The notes: generated from the sequence alone by a model not told the origin. A stretch of 64,000 nucleotides of DNA from Paenactinomyces guangxiensis (GCF_016055185.1 NZ_JAECVR010000011.1:1-64000), one strand, 5' to 3'; shown: positions 52,356 through 61,861, counted from the first letter of the stretch. Numbers and translations are program-made.

Positions 52356-53213
52356 GTGCCGGAATGGTTGCAAATCATTTTACGTTCGGTTGGGTTCCTT
52401 GTTTTGCTGATTCTTCTCACCCGTTTGCTCGGAAGAAAAATAGCCTCAAGGATGACCTATTTTGATATTGTTTTCGCTGTGAGCTTAGGTGTCATTGCAG
52501 CGGCTGTATCATTAAACATCGTTGAAAATGCGGTGTTTGGATTTATCGCCCTGTTGACATGGGGTCTTGCAGGAATGGGTCTCAGCTACCTTTCCTTAAA
52601 AAGCAAATGGGTCAGGGATTTGATCCATGGCCGTGAAGCAGTCGTGATCAAACACGGAAAGGTTATGGAAGATCAACTGAAAAAAATGCGCTATACACCG
52701 GAAGATCTGTTGCAACAGTTGAGGAGCAAGCAAATCTTTAACCTGGCTGATGTTGAGTTTGCCGTGATGGAATCAAACGGGGAAATCAATGCTCTTCTAA
52801 AAGCCAATCGACTGCCGATCACTCCCCGGGATGTAGGAGTGGAAACCACACCACAAACAGGGATCCAAACAGTGATCCTGGATGGAAATATCATGGATGA
52901 ATCATTAAATGCATTGGGTTTGAACCGCAGATGGCTCCGTACCGAACTGGATAAAATCGGGATATCAGCGGAAAATGTGTTTGTTGCACAGGTGGACACG
53001 ATGGGAGAACTGTATGTGGATTTGTTTGATGATGCAATCCAGCCCCCTGTGCCGACGACCCGGCGACTGTTATACAACACGCTGGAAACTGCGAAAGCAG
53101 ATTTGAAAGCTTTTGCGCTGGATACTGATGATCAGAAGGCAAAGCAAATGTATGAACAATGCGTAAAAGAGCTGGATTCCATCATCTATGACGTACGGCC
53201 TATGCTGAAATAA
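52356..53213 (+). CDS. DUF421 protein fused to a DUF1657-like tail
   Basis: A 285-residue protein. Residues about 1-235 are a complete YetF-like DUF421 protein (three membrane segments, RMTYFDIVFAVSLGVIAAAV, KHGKVMEDQLKKMRY). The remaining 50, NTLETAKADLKAFALDTDDQ-K-AKQMYEQCVKELDS, match the free DUF1657 protein at 55852 (ANLKTFALDTNDQQAKQLYNQL). So the helper domain that is a separate gene elsewhere is here covalently attached. GTG start with GGAAGGAGGG upstream. spoVAC starts 17 bases later. Confidence 0.85.
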   Translation: MPEWLQIILRSVGFLVLLILLTRLLGRKIASRMTYFDIVFAVSLGVIAAAVSLNIVENAVFGFIALLTWGLAGMGLSYLSLKSKWVRDLIHGREAVVIKHGKVMEDQLKKMRYTPEDLLQQLRSKQIFNLADVEFAVMESNGEINALLKANRLPITPRDVGVETTPQTGIQTVILDGNIMDESLNALGLNRRWLRTELDKIGISAENVFVAQVDTMGELYVDLFDDAIQPPVPTTRRLLYNTLETAKADLKAFALDTDDQKAKQMYEQCVKELDSIIYDVRPMLK

Positions 53214-53230
53214 ACTTTAGAGGTGATCGT

Positions 53231-53713
53231 ATGTCCAGTAAAAAGAAGAAAAAAGTGACACCCGTTCAGCAGGAGTATCAGGATTTTGCCAAGCAGCGGG
53301 AAGTGAAACGGCCGATTGTAAAAAACTGTATCATGGCTTTTTTATTTGGCGGAACGATTTGTCTGATTGGACAATTCATTTCTGCATTTTATATCCAAAC
53401 TTTTGGTTTTAACGAAAAGTCGGCAGGGGACCCAACGGTTGCGACATTAATCTTTTTGTCCGTTTTGCTGACGGGGTTAGGAGTTTATGACCATATCGCT
53501 CAGGTAGCCGGCGCAGGAACCATTATTCCGGTTACAGGTTTTGCCAATGCGATAGCCTCTGCGGCCATTGAACACCGCTCAGAGGGATATGTGCTCGGGG
53601 TCGGAGGGCACATGTTTAAGTTAGCGGGTTCGGTCATTGTTTTCGGGGTGGTTTCCGCTTTTGTAATCGGTATCATTAAAGTGATCTTTCAACAGGTTTT
53701 AGGAGGTTTTTAG
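53231..53713 (+). CDS. spoVAC: Stage V sporulation protein AC
   Basis: Membrane component of the SpoVA channel that moves dipicolinic acid into the forespore and out during germination. It has a charged N-terminus (SSKKKKKVTPVQQEYQDFAK) and four membrane segments, with the family stretch AGAGTIIPVTGFANAIASAA. ATG start with GAGGTG upstream. The next gene starts directly after its stop. Confidence 0.95.
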   Translation: MSSKKKKKVTPVQQEYQDFAKQREVKRPIVKNCIMAFLFGGTICLIGQFISAFYIQTFGFNEKSAGDPTVATLIFLSVLLTGLGVYDHIAQVAGAGTIIPVTGFANAIASAAIEHRSEGYVLGVGGHMFKLAGSVIVFGVVSAFVIGIIKVIFQQVLGGF

Positions 53714-54733
53714 GTGATTCAAGGACAGACTTGGATATTTTCGAACCGGCCGTCAATCGCTGCCTCTTCAGCGATTGGCGGTCCATTTGAAGCGCAGGGC
53801 CCTTTGGCGGATGATTTTGATTTATTGCACGGGGACATCTGGCTGGGTCAGGACAGTTTTGAGAAGGCGGAGAAAAAGCTATTGGAACAGGCGTGTGAGC
53901 GGGCCATTGATAAAGCTGGAATGAAAAAAGAAGATATACAGTTTTTTCTGGCCGGTGATCTGATGAATCAGGTGATCAGCAGCAGTTTTACAGCCCGGAC
54001 GTTAGCTGTTCCTTATCTTGGTATTTTTGGCGCCTGTTCTTCCTCAATGGAAGGTCTCGCGCTTGGAGCTCTTCTGGTTGACAGTGGCAATGCCGACCGG
54101 GTTTTGGCTGCAACCGCCAGTCATAATGCCGCAGCTGAGAAGCAATACCGCTATCCTACCGAGTATGGATCGCAGAAACCTCCTACGGCCCAGTGGACAG
54201 TTACCGGTGCCGGTGCAGCCGTTATCTCTTCAGAGAAAAGCGGAATTTATGTCTCTTCGGCGACCATTGGGCGGGTTGTTGATATGGGGATTCAGGATCC
54301 GTTTAATATGGGATCAGCCATGGCTCCTGCGGCTGTTGATACGATTGAGGCCCATTTCCGGGATTTGCACATTTCCGTCTCTGAATATGATCTGATTCTA
54401 ACCGGAGACCTGGGAAGGATTGGACATCAAATAGCAGCTGATTTGCTGGATAAACACGGGTTAAAGCTTCCTGAGGACCGGTTTGGGGATTGCGGGATGA
54501 TGATCTATCGGGAAGATCAGCCAGTCCAAGCCGGAGCCAGTGGATGTGCCAGTTCTGCCTGTGTCACTTACGGGCACGTATTAAACCGGATGAAAAGGGG
54601 CGAACTTCGCAAAGTGTTAATTGTCGCAACAGGAGCGTTGCTTTCCCCCATCAGCTACCAACAAAAGGAAAGCATCCCCTGTATTGCTCATGCTGTAGTG
54701 ATCGAGTCCGAGGGGGGGAAAGGTGGATCATGA
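53714..54733 (+). CDS. spoVAD: Stage V sporulation protein AD
   Basis: Soluble SpoVA subunit with a thiolase-like fold that binds dipicolinic acid at the outer face of the inner spore membrane. Family landmarks are [20 protein letters not shown] and [16 protein letters not shown], with the conserved GYSASSCV-like [14 protein letters not shown] near the end. 339 residues. GTG start following GGAGG. Its stop overlaps the start of spoVAE by four bases (ATGA). Confidence 0.96.
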   Translation: MIQGQTWIFSNRPSIAASSAIGGPFEAQGPLADDFDLLHGDIWLGQDSFEKAEKKLLEQACERAIDKAGMKKEDIQFFLAGDLMNQVISSSFTARTLAVPYLGIFGACSSSMEGLALGALLVDSGNADRVLAATASHNAAAEKQYRYPTEYGSQKPPTAQWTVTGAGAAVISSEKSGIYVSSATIGRVVDMGIQDPFNMGSAMAPAAVDTIEAHFRDLHISVSEYDLILTGDLGRIGHQIAADLLDKHGLKLPEDRFGDCGMMIYREDQPVQAGASGCASSACVTYGHVLNRMKRGELRKVLIVATGALLSPISYQQKESIPCIAHAVVIESEGGKGGS

Positions 54734-55080
54734 TTTATGTTTGGGCATTTGTCGTAGGTGGCCTGATCTGCGTGATCGGTCAGATCATGATGGATGGATT
54801 TAAGCTGACGCCGGCACATACGACCAGCGCTCTGGTTGTGGCAGGAGCCATCCTGGACGGACTGGGGCTCTATGAACCTTTAATCAAATTTGCCGGAGCA
54901 GGCGCTACCGTTCCAATTACCAGTTTTGGGAATGCGCTGGTTCACGGAGCAATGGTGGAAGCTCAAAAATCCGGTTTGGTGGGGGTTATTACCGGTATTT
55001 TTGAAGTAACCAGTGCCGGGATTTCCGCAGCGATTGTGTTTGGCTTTTTAGCGGCACTGGTATTTAAGTCAAAAGGTTAG
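54730..55080 (+). CDS. spoVAE: Stage V sporulation protein AE (SpoVAEb type)
   Basis: A 116-residue membrane protein with three or four segments ([39 protein letters not shown]), like SpoVAEb. It shares the G-A-G-A-T-(V/I)-P-(I/V) stretch with SpoVAC. ATG 54730 overlaps the spoVAD stop; the longer frame back to 54490 lies inside spoVAD and is not used. Confidence 0.93.
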   Translation: MIYVWAFVVGGLICVIGQIMMDGFKLTPAHTTSALVVAGAILDGLGLYEPLIKFAGAGATVPITSFGNALVHGAMVEAQKSGLVGVITGIFEVTSAGISAAIVFGFLAALVFKSKG

Positions 55081-55110
55081 CACGCGGGAGCGAAGATTCA
55101 GGAGTAGATC

Positions 55111-55800
55111 GTGCTTTACATATTGAAAGTTGTCATCCTGTTTACGTTTGCCATCCTGGTATTGCGCCTGATGGGAAAGTCCGCATTAGCGCAAGTGACC
55201 CCCCATGATTTGATGGCCATTGTGATCATTGCAGCTTTAGCGACGAAACCCATTCTGGTTGACAGTTTTGGAAAAGCCCTTTTAGCCATTGCTCTGGTCG
55301 TCGGGATCCACATTCTTTATTCCAGGTTAACCCTTTATCAATGGTCCAATCGGTTCATTTTAAGTGAGCCTACCATTTTAGTAAAGCACGGAAAGATTGT
55401 TAAACAAAACCTCCGCCGCAGTCGATTTCCTCTTTCTGAACTTTTAGCGGTGATCCGGGCCAAAGGTTACGCGGATATCCGGATGGTGCAGTATGCCATC
55501 CTTGAACCAACGGGTACGATCAGTGTTTTGCCTTGGGACAATCTGTATCCGGTGACTCCCAAAGACTTAAAATTAGAGATCCCCTATCGGGGATTAACTC
55601 TTTCGCTCGTAGTTGACGGACAAATCCAATACCATAACCTCAAATTGATCGAAAAAGATGTTGGCTGGTTAGAGAAGGAGTTAAAGAAGCACGGGTATGA
55701 CAATATTGATCAAGTGATGTATGCGGCGGTCTCGGATCGTGACAGCTCCCTTTATGTGGATAATGGGGAAGGGAAAAATACAGGCAGCAAATATCCTTAG
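55111..55800 (+). CDS. YetF-like DUF421 membrane protein (third copy)
   Basis: A 229-residue DUF421 protein: three membrane segments at the N-terminus (LRLMGKSALAQVTPHDLMAI) and a soluble domain with PTILVKHGKIVKQNLRRSRF and VVDGQIQYHNLKL. It is the third DUF421 unit in this 4.6-kb cluster and lacks the DUF1657 tail. GTG start. Probably the last gene of the spoVA-type transcript. Confidence 0.85.
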   Translation: MLYILKVVILFTFAILVLRLMGKSALAQVTPHDLMAIVIIAALATKPILVDSFGKALLAIALVVGIHILYSRLTLYQWSNRFILSEPTILVKHGKIVKQNLRRSRFPLSELLAVIRAKGYADIRMVQYAILEPTGTISVLPWDNLYPVTPKDLKLEIPYRGLTLSLVVDGQIQYHNLKLIEKDVGWLEKELKKHGYDNIDQVMYAAVSDRDSSLYVDNGEGKNTGSKYP

Positions 55801-55804
55801 AAAA

Positions 55805-55838
55805 GCCGAAGAACCTCAAATCAAAGAGGTTCTTCGGC
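55805..55838. terminator. Hairpin at the end of the spoVA-type cluster
   Basis: GCCGAAGAACCTC (55805-55817) and GAGGTTCTTCGGC (55826-55838), perfect 13 bp, with a TTTT on the minus-strand side. Confidence 0.8.
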
Positions 55839-55851
55839 ATGAGAGAGGTAT

Positions 55852-56058
55852 TTACTGTTGCTTATATGAAGGTTCTTCGGTCATGACCTGCTGTTCACGA
55901 TTTTTCAATTGCTGAACAATAGAATCCATATTTTGTGCAAGCTGGTTGTATAATTGTTTTGCCTGCTGGTCATTTGTATCCAGCGCAAAGGTTTTGAGGT
56001 TAGCCGAAACGCTTTCCGCACTGGCAACCGTTTGCTGAATTTTTGTTCCAATGGTCAT
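55852..56058 (-). CDS. DUF1657 small protein, divergent from the cluster
   Basis: A 68-residue helical protein (TIGTKIQQTVASAESVSANL, FALDTNDQQAKQLYNQLAQ). It matches the tail of the fusion protein at 52356 better than the other free copy at 52131. It is on the opposite strand, sharing the hairpin with the third DUF421 gene. In comparable spoVA clusters a DUF1657 gene is usually part of the operon. Confidence 0.8.
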   Translation of the reverse strand: MTIGTKIQQTVASAESVSANLKTFALDTNDQQAKQLYNQLAQNMDSIVQQLKNREQQVMTEEPSYKQQ

Positions 56059-56283
56059 GTAGCTTCAACTCCTGACTTATTTGATTTTGAAATGTATTAC
56101 AGCCATATTTTGTGCAGGGGTGAAAAAATTATTCCCCATTCATCTCAGCCATTCCCTTTCAGCCCCCTTGCTGATGCGGGCAATTTATAAAGACACAATA
56201 TTGAACAAGTTAAACTGGAAATTATTAAATCCATTGGAATTGGTAAAAATAAACTTGTCAAGAATTAGAAAGGATGAACGCTG

Positions 56284-57372
56284 ATGATTACATTTTGTAT
56301 GGTGGGGAATTTGCAAAGGACCCCGGGGTTAGAACGGTTTGCTTCGGGAATTCAGCGTGAGATGGAAGCGAACGGATACCAATTGGATTCGGAAGCAAAT
56401 CCGGATATCCAACTGGTTTTTAATTTTGTTGATCCGGTGAATCCTCACCACTTTCCCCGAAAAGGAAAGGGAACTTTTGTGGTTACAGTTACCGAAAATA
56501 ATCAACCGGCGCAAAGTATCTTGCGCACTGGATACCCAATACTGATCCGTTCCCTCGGAAATATGATGATCTATATCGATCGTTCTTCCGACCAGGCAGA
56601 AACTTTTTTTGTAACACTGGAACAAGGGTGTTACTCCGTTCCCCTTCACGAGGAAGATGACGGCTACTTCAAATATGTAATTGAACGCTTGCGCCCTCTG
56701 GTGACTTCACGGCTGGTAATCGACAATACCTTTATTCCCGATCTGCCCGAGGGCTTATGGGAAGGAGATGAGGTGACACAAAGTATCTATCGTGCGGGAA
56801 AAAAACTGGATAAAATGAATCTGCTCCCTACTCCTTTTCCTATCGCTGAGTTGCTTTCACCGAAAGAGTACCGTCATATTCAGCGGCTTTATGGAATCGG
56901 AGGGCTGAGCTACGGAAATTTGAGCGCCCGTCAACGCGACAATCAATTTTGGATGAGTGCCAGTGGGGTGAATAAAGCGAACCTCAGGGAGATTGGACGG
57001 GATATTTTATTAATAAAAGGGTTTGATGATGAAGGTCCGGCGATGGAAATCAGTGTTCCTCCCCATGTACAACCAAAACGGGCATCGGTTGACGCAATTG
57101 AACACTGGATGATTTATAACGAACACCCCGAGGTTGGGGCGATTGTCCATATTCATGCCTGGATGGATGGCATTCCGTCAACGGAAATCAATTACCCGTG
57201 CGGGACGGTACAGCTGGCGGAAGCGGTGGCTGAACAGATCAGAAAAGCGGAAAATCCTTCCCGGGCTGTCGTAGGCCTTAAAAATCACGGGTTAACCATT
57301 ACCGGAAGAGATCTGGATGATATTTTCGAGCGGATTGAGGGACGAATCATTCCACAGGTTCCTATGTCCTAA
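56284..57372 (+). CDS. Class II aldolase/adducin-family protein with an extra N-terminal domain
   Basis: A 362-residue protein. The C-terminal part (about 190-355) is a class II aldolase fold: GGLSYGNLSARQRDNQFWMS, IVHIHAWMDG (metal His pair) and LKNHGLTITGRDLDDI. The first about 175 residues (VFNFVDPVNPHHFPRKGKGT) belong to a region I cannot name. Substrate unknown. ATG start; an SDR gene follows 15 bases later and a lipid kinase after that, so the three form an operon-like group. Confidence 0.8.
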   Translation: MITFCMVGNLQRTPGLERFASGIQREMEANGYQLDSEANPDIQLVFNFVDPVNPHHFPRKGKGTFVVTVTENNQPAQSILRTGYPILIRSLGNMMIYIDRSSDQAETFFVTLEQGCYSVPLHEEDDGYFKYVIERLRPLVTSRLVIDNTFIPDLPEGLWEGDEVTQSIYRAGKKLDKMNLLPTPFPIAELLSPKEYRHIQRLYGIGGLSYGNLSARQRDNQFWMSASGVNKANLREIGRDILLIKGFDDEGPAMEISVPPHVQPKRASVDAIEHWMIYNEHPEVGAIVHIHAWMDGIPSTEINYPCGTVQLAEAVAEQIRKAENPSRAVVGLKNHGLTITGRDLDDIFERIEGRIIPQVPMS

Positions 57373-57387
57373 GAGGAGATTAACTGT

Positions 57388-58212
57388 ATGAACAAACGAA
57401 TCGTCCTGTTAACCGGCGCGTCCAGTGGAATTGGAAAGGAATTGGCCCGGCAGCTAGCACAAAGAGGAGATTTTCCATTGCTCGTGGCACGTAACATGTG
57501 TTCCTTGCATTCATTAAAAAAGGAGCTTGGGCAGTGTGATATTTTCTCCTGTGATGTAACTGACCAGGAACAGGTGCAAAACTTAGTGGACGAGATTATA
57601 AACGAATTCGGCCGGGTCGATGTACTGATAAATAATGCGGGGTATGGCCGATTTGGGGGGATTTTGGATATATCGATTGAAGATTATATCGGGATGATTG
57701 ACACTAATTATCTGGGTGCCGTTCGCCTGACCCGCTCTCTTCTTCCCCACATGCTGGAGGGAGGAGGGGGGCGGATTGTCAATATCGCCTCAGTTGCCGG
57801 ACTTACCGGGATTCCCAATCTGCCCGGGTATGTTGCTTCCAAGTTTGCACTGATCGGTTTTTCGGAATCGCTTAAGCTGGAGTATTCCCCCAAAATTCAG
57901 GTAGGGGTTTTATGTCCGGGGCCGGTTTACACCCCGTTTTTTGGAGGGGAAGATCCTGCCCGTCTTTTTCCGTCCCCGATTGCGCGCCAGCTGATTGACG
58001 CACAGACTGTTGCCCGACATGCAGTCAGACTGATTGATCGTCCCCGGATAAAAGTGATCCCGTCCACACTTAACTTATTTATGAAGGTGAGAAACCTGGT
58101 TCCAGGATTTTATATGTGGATGACGAAAAAGATATATGATCGCTTCAAGGAGGAACAGGCGACCTGGACAGAAGATTCCTATCGGCCTGTGATCAATTCC
58201 ACTGAGCGATAG
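57388..58212 (+). CDS. Short-chain dehydrogenase/reductase
   Basis: A classical SDR of 274 residues: cofactor loop TGASSGIGKELARQL (residues about 9-23), NNAGYG, catalytic Ser in VNIASVAGLTG and the YxxxK pair in GYVASKFALIG. ATG start with AGAGGAG upstream. The C-terminal tail is long and slightly hydrophobic (LVPGFYMWMTKKIYDRF), seen in lipid-acting SDRs. Substrate unknown. Sits between the aldolase-like and lipid-kinase genes. Confidence 0.88.
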   Translation: MNKRIVLLTGASSGIGKELARQLAQRGDFPLLVARNMCSLHSLKKELGQCDIFSCDVTDQEQVQNLVDEIINEFGRVDVLINNAGYGRFGGILDISIEDYIGMIDTNYLGAVRLTRSLLPHMLEGGGGRIVNIASVAGLTGIPNLPGYVASKFALIGFSESLKLEYSPKIQVGVLCPGPVYTPFFGGEDPARLFPSPIARQLIDAQTVARHAVRLIDRPRIKVIPSTLNLFMKVRNLVPGFYMWMTKKIYDRFKEEQATWTEDSYRPVINSTER

Positions 58213-58236
58213 GTTTATTTATGAAGGGGAATCAAA

Positions 58237-59106
58237 GTGCGGATATTTATCGTAAACAGAGTTTCCGGAAATGGGCGGGGTCGAAAAGTTTGGGCTGAAG
58301 TACAGAGGATATTAGACGGACGACAAATTCCCTATCGCGTGAAATTTACAGAGAGGCGGGGGCATGCGACGGAAATTGCCCGCTGTGCTGCACGGGCGGA
58401 TGTGGAAGCAGTGGTTGCGGTCGGTGGAGACGGAACATTACATGAAGTGGGTAACGGGCTGGTTGGAACTGAGACACCAATGGGTTATATTCCGGCCGGG
58501 TCGGGAAATGATTTTGCGTTAGCACAAAGCATTCCCTCTGATCCAAACCAGGCGTTGGAAAGGATACTTAAACACCGGATTCACCGGGTGGATACTGCCG
58601 ACATCGATGGGCGGGTGATGATTGGCTTTTCAGGGATTGGATTTGACGCCAAGGTAGCGGAAACGGTGAACCGCTCCCCCTTGAAGCGATGGTTGGGCAA
58701 GTCCATTTATTTCTTTGGCGCTATTCAGGTTTTAGCCGGGTTTCGTCCCACCAGGGTCTCTCTTCAAGTAGACGGGCAATGTTATAAATATGAAGGAGTT
58801 TGGTTGATTGCAGTCACCAATACTCCTTATTACGGCGGGGGAATGAACATATGTCCCCAGGCGGTCAACGATGATGGTTTTTTGGATGTCTGTTGTGTAA
58901 AAGAGGTTACTCATATGCAATTTTTATCGGTTCTTCCGGCAGTATATCACGGAGGCCATGTCAATCATCCGGGTGTTCGTATGCATCGGGGAAAACGGAT
59001 CACCATTCAATCAGATACACCTCTCGTCGCTCATGCTGATGGCGAGAATCTGGGGAATACTCCTTTATCCATTCAAATACGCCCAAAATCTCTGTCTCTA
59101 TTATAA
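58237..59106 (+). CDS. Diacylglycerol kinase-like lipid kinase (YegS/DgkB family)
   Basis: A 289-residue lipid kinase. The nucleotide-binding motif GGDGTLHEVGNGL and the loop PAGSGNDFALAQ are the family hallmarks; the second beta domain contains YYGGGMNICPQAVNDDGFLD. It likely phosphorylates a lipid such as diacylglycerol or an undecaprenol-type compound; the exact substrate cannot be told. GTG start with GAAGGGGAAT upstream. A terminator follows. Confidence 0.88.
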   Translation: MRIFIVNRVSGNGRGRKVWAEVQRILDGRQIPYRVKFTERRGHATEIARCAARADVEAVVAVGGDGTLHEVGNGLVGTETPMGYIPAGSGNDFALAQSIPSDPNQALERILKHRIHRVDTADIDGRVMIGFSGIGFDAKVAETVNRSPLKRWLGKSIYFFGAIQVLAGFRPTRVSLQVDGQCYKYEGVWLIAVTNTPYYGGGMNICPQAVNDDGFLDVCCVKEVTHMQFLSVLPAVYHGGHVNHPGVRMHRGKRITIQSDTPLVAHADGENLGNTPLSIQIRPKSLSLL

Positions 59107-59108
59107 AT

Positions 59109-59143
59109 AAAAAAGGTTGCTCCCGCCCGGAGTGACCTTTTTT
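59109..59143. terminator. Bidirectional terminator after the lipid kinase gene
   Basis: AAAAAAGGTTGCTCC (59109-59123) pairs with GGAGTGACCTTTTTT (59129-59143), including two G-T pairs. Confidence 0.85.
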
Positions 59144-59598
59144 CAATCCCACCACATTTGAAAAAGTTTTAATAAAAATGCGGTAATTCCTGCCGCCATT
59201 AACGGACCGACAGGAATCCCCCTCAAAAAAAGAGTTCCAAAGATAGAACCGATTACCAGACCCACGATGATCTGGGGGTCCACTTTAAGTAAATCCAGAC
59301 CTTTTCCGTTCATGTAGGTAGCGAGGGCACCGCCCAAAAGAGCAAGTATTCCGGGGACGGATGAAAAAATGGCCATCACATCTTTATAATTAACTCTTCC
59401 GGAAGCAAATGGCACCAGGATTGCAATCGTTAAGAAAAGAAGTCCAAATTCTAAGCCGCGCCGTTCAACTGCCGGGAAAAAACGATCAAGATGAATCAGT
59501 TTTAAGATAAGTAATAAACTGGCTGCTGTGGCGATCAACGGTGACCGTCCCAACAGTCCGATAACGATTAGAGAAACAAGCAGCAGATCGGGATTCAT
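59143..59598 (-). CDS. DUF441 family membrane protein
   Basis: A 151-residue protein with four or five membrane segments, typical DUF441 ([39 protein letters not shown]). Function unknown. ATG start with AGGGGATG upstream. It lies 90 bases downstream of the ComA-like gene on the same strand. Its end overlaps the terminator shared with the lipid kinase gene. Confidence 0.85.
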   Translation of the reverse strand: MNPDLLLVSLIVIGLLGRSPLIATAASLLLILKLIHLDRFFPAVERRGLEFGLLFLTIAILVPFASGRVNYKDVMAIFSSVPGILALLGGALATYMNGKGLDLLKVDPQIIVGLVIGSIFGTLFLRGIPVGPLMAAGITAFLLKLFQMWWD

Positions 59599-59688
59599 GA
59601 TCGCATCCCCTGTCCAACATGTTTAATACCACCTTATGAAGGACAGAGGAAAAATAGTAGACAAACCTCTTATTTTTAGGGGACGGAT

Positions 59689-60498
59689 TTAAAACGATTT
59701 TTTCTCTTTCCAACAGTAAAAGGTATCGGAGCGGAGCCCACGCCTGAGTGATTCAACCGATAGGATCTCTTGCGGGGAAATATTGCCTAGATTAGCCTGA
59801 GCTCCCAATATTCCCAGAATCCAGACCTGTTGCTGTTTTTGCGGGGCTTCCCAGATGATCCGTTCGGGGCCTACGGTTTTCATTACCTGAGTGACATACG
59901 ACTGGTTCACTTCACCGTACTGATTAAAGATCCCGATATTTTCCCCGGTCTCTCTGCCCTCTACAATTACATAAAAGGCTCCGGCGCTTAAGTCCTGTTC
60001 ATAGGTGGAAAGAAGTTGGGGAATGGATGTTACGGAGCCCTCCTCTTTTTTCCCAATCTCTGTAATGACTCGAAACCCCCATTCTCTGGCCTTTTTAATC
60101 GCTTCAATACGGGTGGCGGGCGATAGATCTACCGTCCCGTCAGAGATTTCGATCCATTCAAATTCAAGCTCTCTCAAGGTATGGAAATAAATATCCAAAC
60201 AGCTCTGGGCCAGTGCGACCTCAAAAAAGGTACCGCCAGGATAAAGATGTACTTGATGTTTCTTTGCCAGGGCTATTTTTTGTTTGAGGACTGTTTCGGG
60301 GGTTAAGCCGGCCGTGCCAAATCCCAGCTTAATAAAATCGATATATTCCCCTGCCAGTTCAAGGGTATCCCGAAAGTTAGTTAATCCTAATCCTTTATCC
60401 ATTACCATGGTACAACCGCTGATTCGCGGTTTGTCTGTACGCTGATTGGAAAGATCAATCAATTTTGGGTTCCAACCAATTGCCGAGGTCGAGCTCAT
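59689..60498 (-). CDS. comA: Phosphosulfolactate synthase (ComA/YitD family)
   Basis: Adds sulfite to phosphoenolpyruvate to make (2R)-phospho-3-sulfolactate. The TIM-barrel landmarks are TMVMDKGLGLTNFRDTLELA, DFIKLGFGTAGL and YPGGTFFEVALAQ, as in archaeal ComA and Bacillus YitD. In Bacillus spores, sulfolactate is an abundant solute and YitD is linked to it. 269 residues. ATG start with GAGGCG upstream. An MFS transporter gene lies upstream on the same strand, similar to the yit region of B. subtilis (yitD, yitG). Confidence 0.88.
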   Translation of the reverse strand: MSSTSAIGWNPKLIDLSNQRTDKPRISGCTMVMDKGLGLTNFRDTLELAGEYIDFIKLGFGTAGLTPETVLKQKIALAKKHQVHLYPGGTFFEVALAQSCLDIYFHTLRELEFEWIEISDGTVDLSPATRIEAIKKAREWGFRVITEIGKKEEGSVTSIPQLLSTYEQDLSAGAFYVIVEGRETGENIGIFNQYGEVNQSYVTQVMKTVGPERIIWEAPQKQQQVWILGILGAQANLGNISPQEILSVESLRRGLRSDTFYCWKEKKSF

Positions 60499-60580
60499 CC
60501 CATTCGCCTCTCTTCCCGCGGTATCATTTACAAGACCTATTCTATGCAGGAGAGAATGGTTGGTGCCCAGTCGGAGTGAT

Positions 60581-61861
60581 CTATGCCGGATGCAATCTCC
60601 TCTTTCTGATCAACAAGCGGGATCTGCCGTCTTTTCCGCGAAGACGCTGCGGACGTTGAATAAAAACGAGTGACAGGAACACAACCAGTGTGACAGCGAC
60701 AGCTGTTCCGATAAATAAAAGAAAAGGGCGGTTTTCAAGGGCGCCGAATACAGGAGGGCCCAGAGCTACTCCAAAAAAGCGCACACTGGAGTACAGAGAG
60801 GTAATAATACCCCGCTCCTGAAGACCGACGGCTGAAGTGATCAACGTATTTAAACAAGGAAGAATAAGCCCGCTCCCGATTCCCATTAGAAAGGTGACAG
60901 AAATGAGGATGACTGGTTGTTTGAGCCAGGGTACAATGCCGACGGTAAGAGCCAGAATAATAAGTCCGATCAGGGTCAGCCTTCTCATCTGATTTGTTTT
61001 TTCCTTCACATGAGATCCTGTAAAATAAGCAGTTCCACATAAAGCCAGCAGCGGAATCGCCAGAACGAATCCTTTTATCACGCCGCCGATTTTGTAAGCT
61101 TGTTCCAAAAAATTAGAGAGGTAAAACAGAACGCCAAACATTGTAAACATGGTAATAGCCCCGGCCAAGAAGGTGACCATCATCCATTTGCCCTGACGCT
61201 GGAAAATTTTTTTGATGTGCCCTATATATTCATCAAGCGGTGGCGGTTCTTTCTTGGCAGTCGGCTCTTTTATGAGAAACCATAAGGCGATCGCTGCCGG
61301 GATAGTAAAAACCGGAAAAACAAAAAACATTGCATACCAGGTAATGAGGGCGATGAGTGAGCCTAAGATCGGACTGAGCACTTTCCCCATCGCATTAGAA
61401 GCTTCGATGATCCCCAGTGCTTTACTTCTGCTCTCTTTTTTATAAAGATCGCTGACCAGCACCATGGCGATCGGTGCCGTACCGGCAGCACCAATCCCCT
61501 GGATAATCCTTGAAGCGAGCAAAAGAGAATAAGAGCCGCCTTTCCAAATCGACGCAAAGCCCGCTAACAGCCCCCCTAATCCATAGAGGAGCAAGCTGAA
61601 GAAAATCACTTTTTTTCTTCCGATGCGATCGGATAAAATACCGGCAATCGGAATAATAATCGCTGCCGGAATCGAGAAAAGGGTAATTAATAAGCTTACC
61701 TGAAAAGATGTTACTCCTAAAACCGAACTGGCTTTAGGCAGAACAGGAATCAGCATGGAGTTTCCTAACACCATGATAAGCGGAATCGAACTCAGTGTTA
61801 TCAAAGCAGACAGCTTTGGTGACCCCTGTTGCTCCGCTGTGGCTACTGTCGCTGAAGACAT
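60581..61861 (-). CDS. MFS transporter (12-TM efflux type)
   Basis: A 426-residue major facilitator with about 12 membrane segments. The loop 2-3 motif is GILSDRIGRKKVIF and the second-half repeat is less clear. Sequence and neighbourhood (upstream of ComA) resemble YitG of Bacillus. The substrate could be sulfolactate or a drug-like compound; this is inference. The end is basic (PQRLRGKDGRSRLLIRKRRL). ATG 61861 with AAGAGGTGAAAG upstream on the minus strand. Confidence 0.85.
   Translation of the reverse strand: MSSATVATAEQQGSPKLSALITLSSIPLIMVLGNSMLIPVLPKASSVLGVTSFQVSLLITLFSIPAAIIIPIAGILSDRIGRKKVIFFSLLLYGLGGLLAGFASIWKGGSYSLLLASRIIQGIGAAGTAPIAMVLVSDLYKKESRSKALGIIEASNAMGKVLSPILGSLIALITWYAMFFVFPVFTIPAAIALWFLIKEPTAKKEPPPLDEYIGHIKKIFQRQGKWMMVTFLAGAITMFTMFGVLFYLSNFLEQAYKIGGVIKGFVLAIPLLALCGTAYFTGSHVKEKTNQMRRLTLIGLIILALTVGIVPWLKQPVILISVTFLMGIGSGLILPCLNTLITSAVGLQERGIITSLYSSVRFFGVALGPPVFGALENRPFLLFIGTAVAVTLVVFLSLVFIQRPQRLRGKDGRSRLLIRKRRLHPA

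Noticed and set aside
54490..54729. Longer spoVAE frame
   Set aside because: It lies inside spoVAD in another frame; the overlapping ATGA start at 54730 fits SpoVAEb length.
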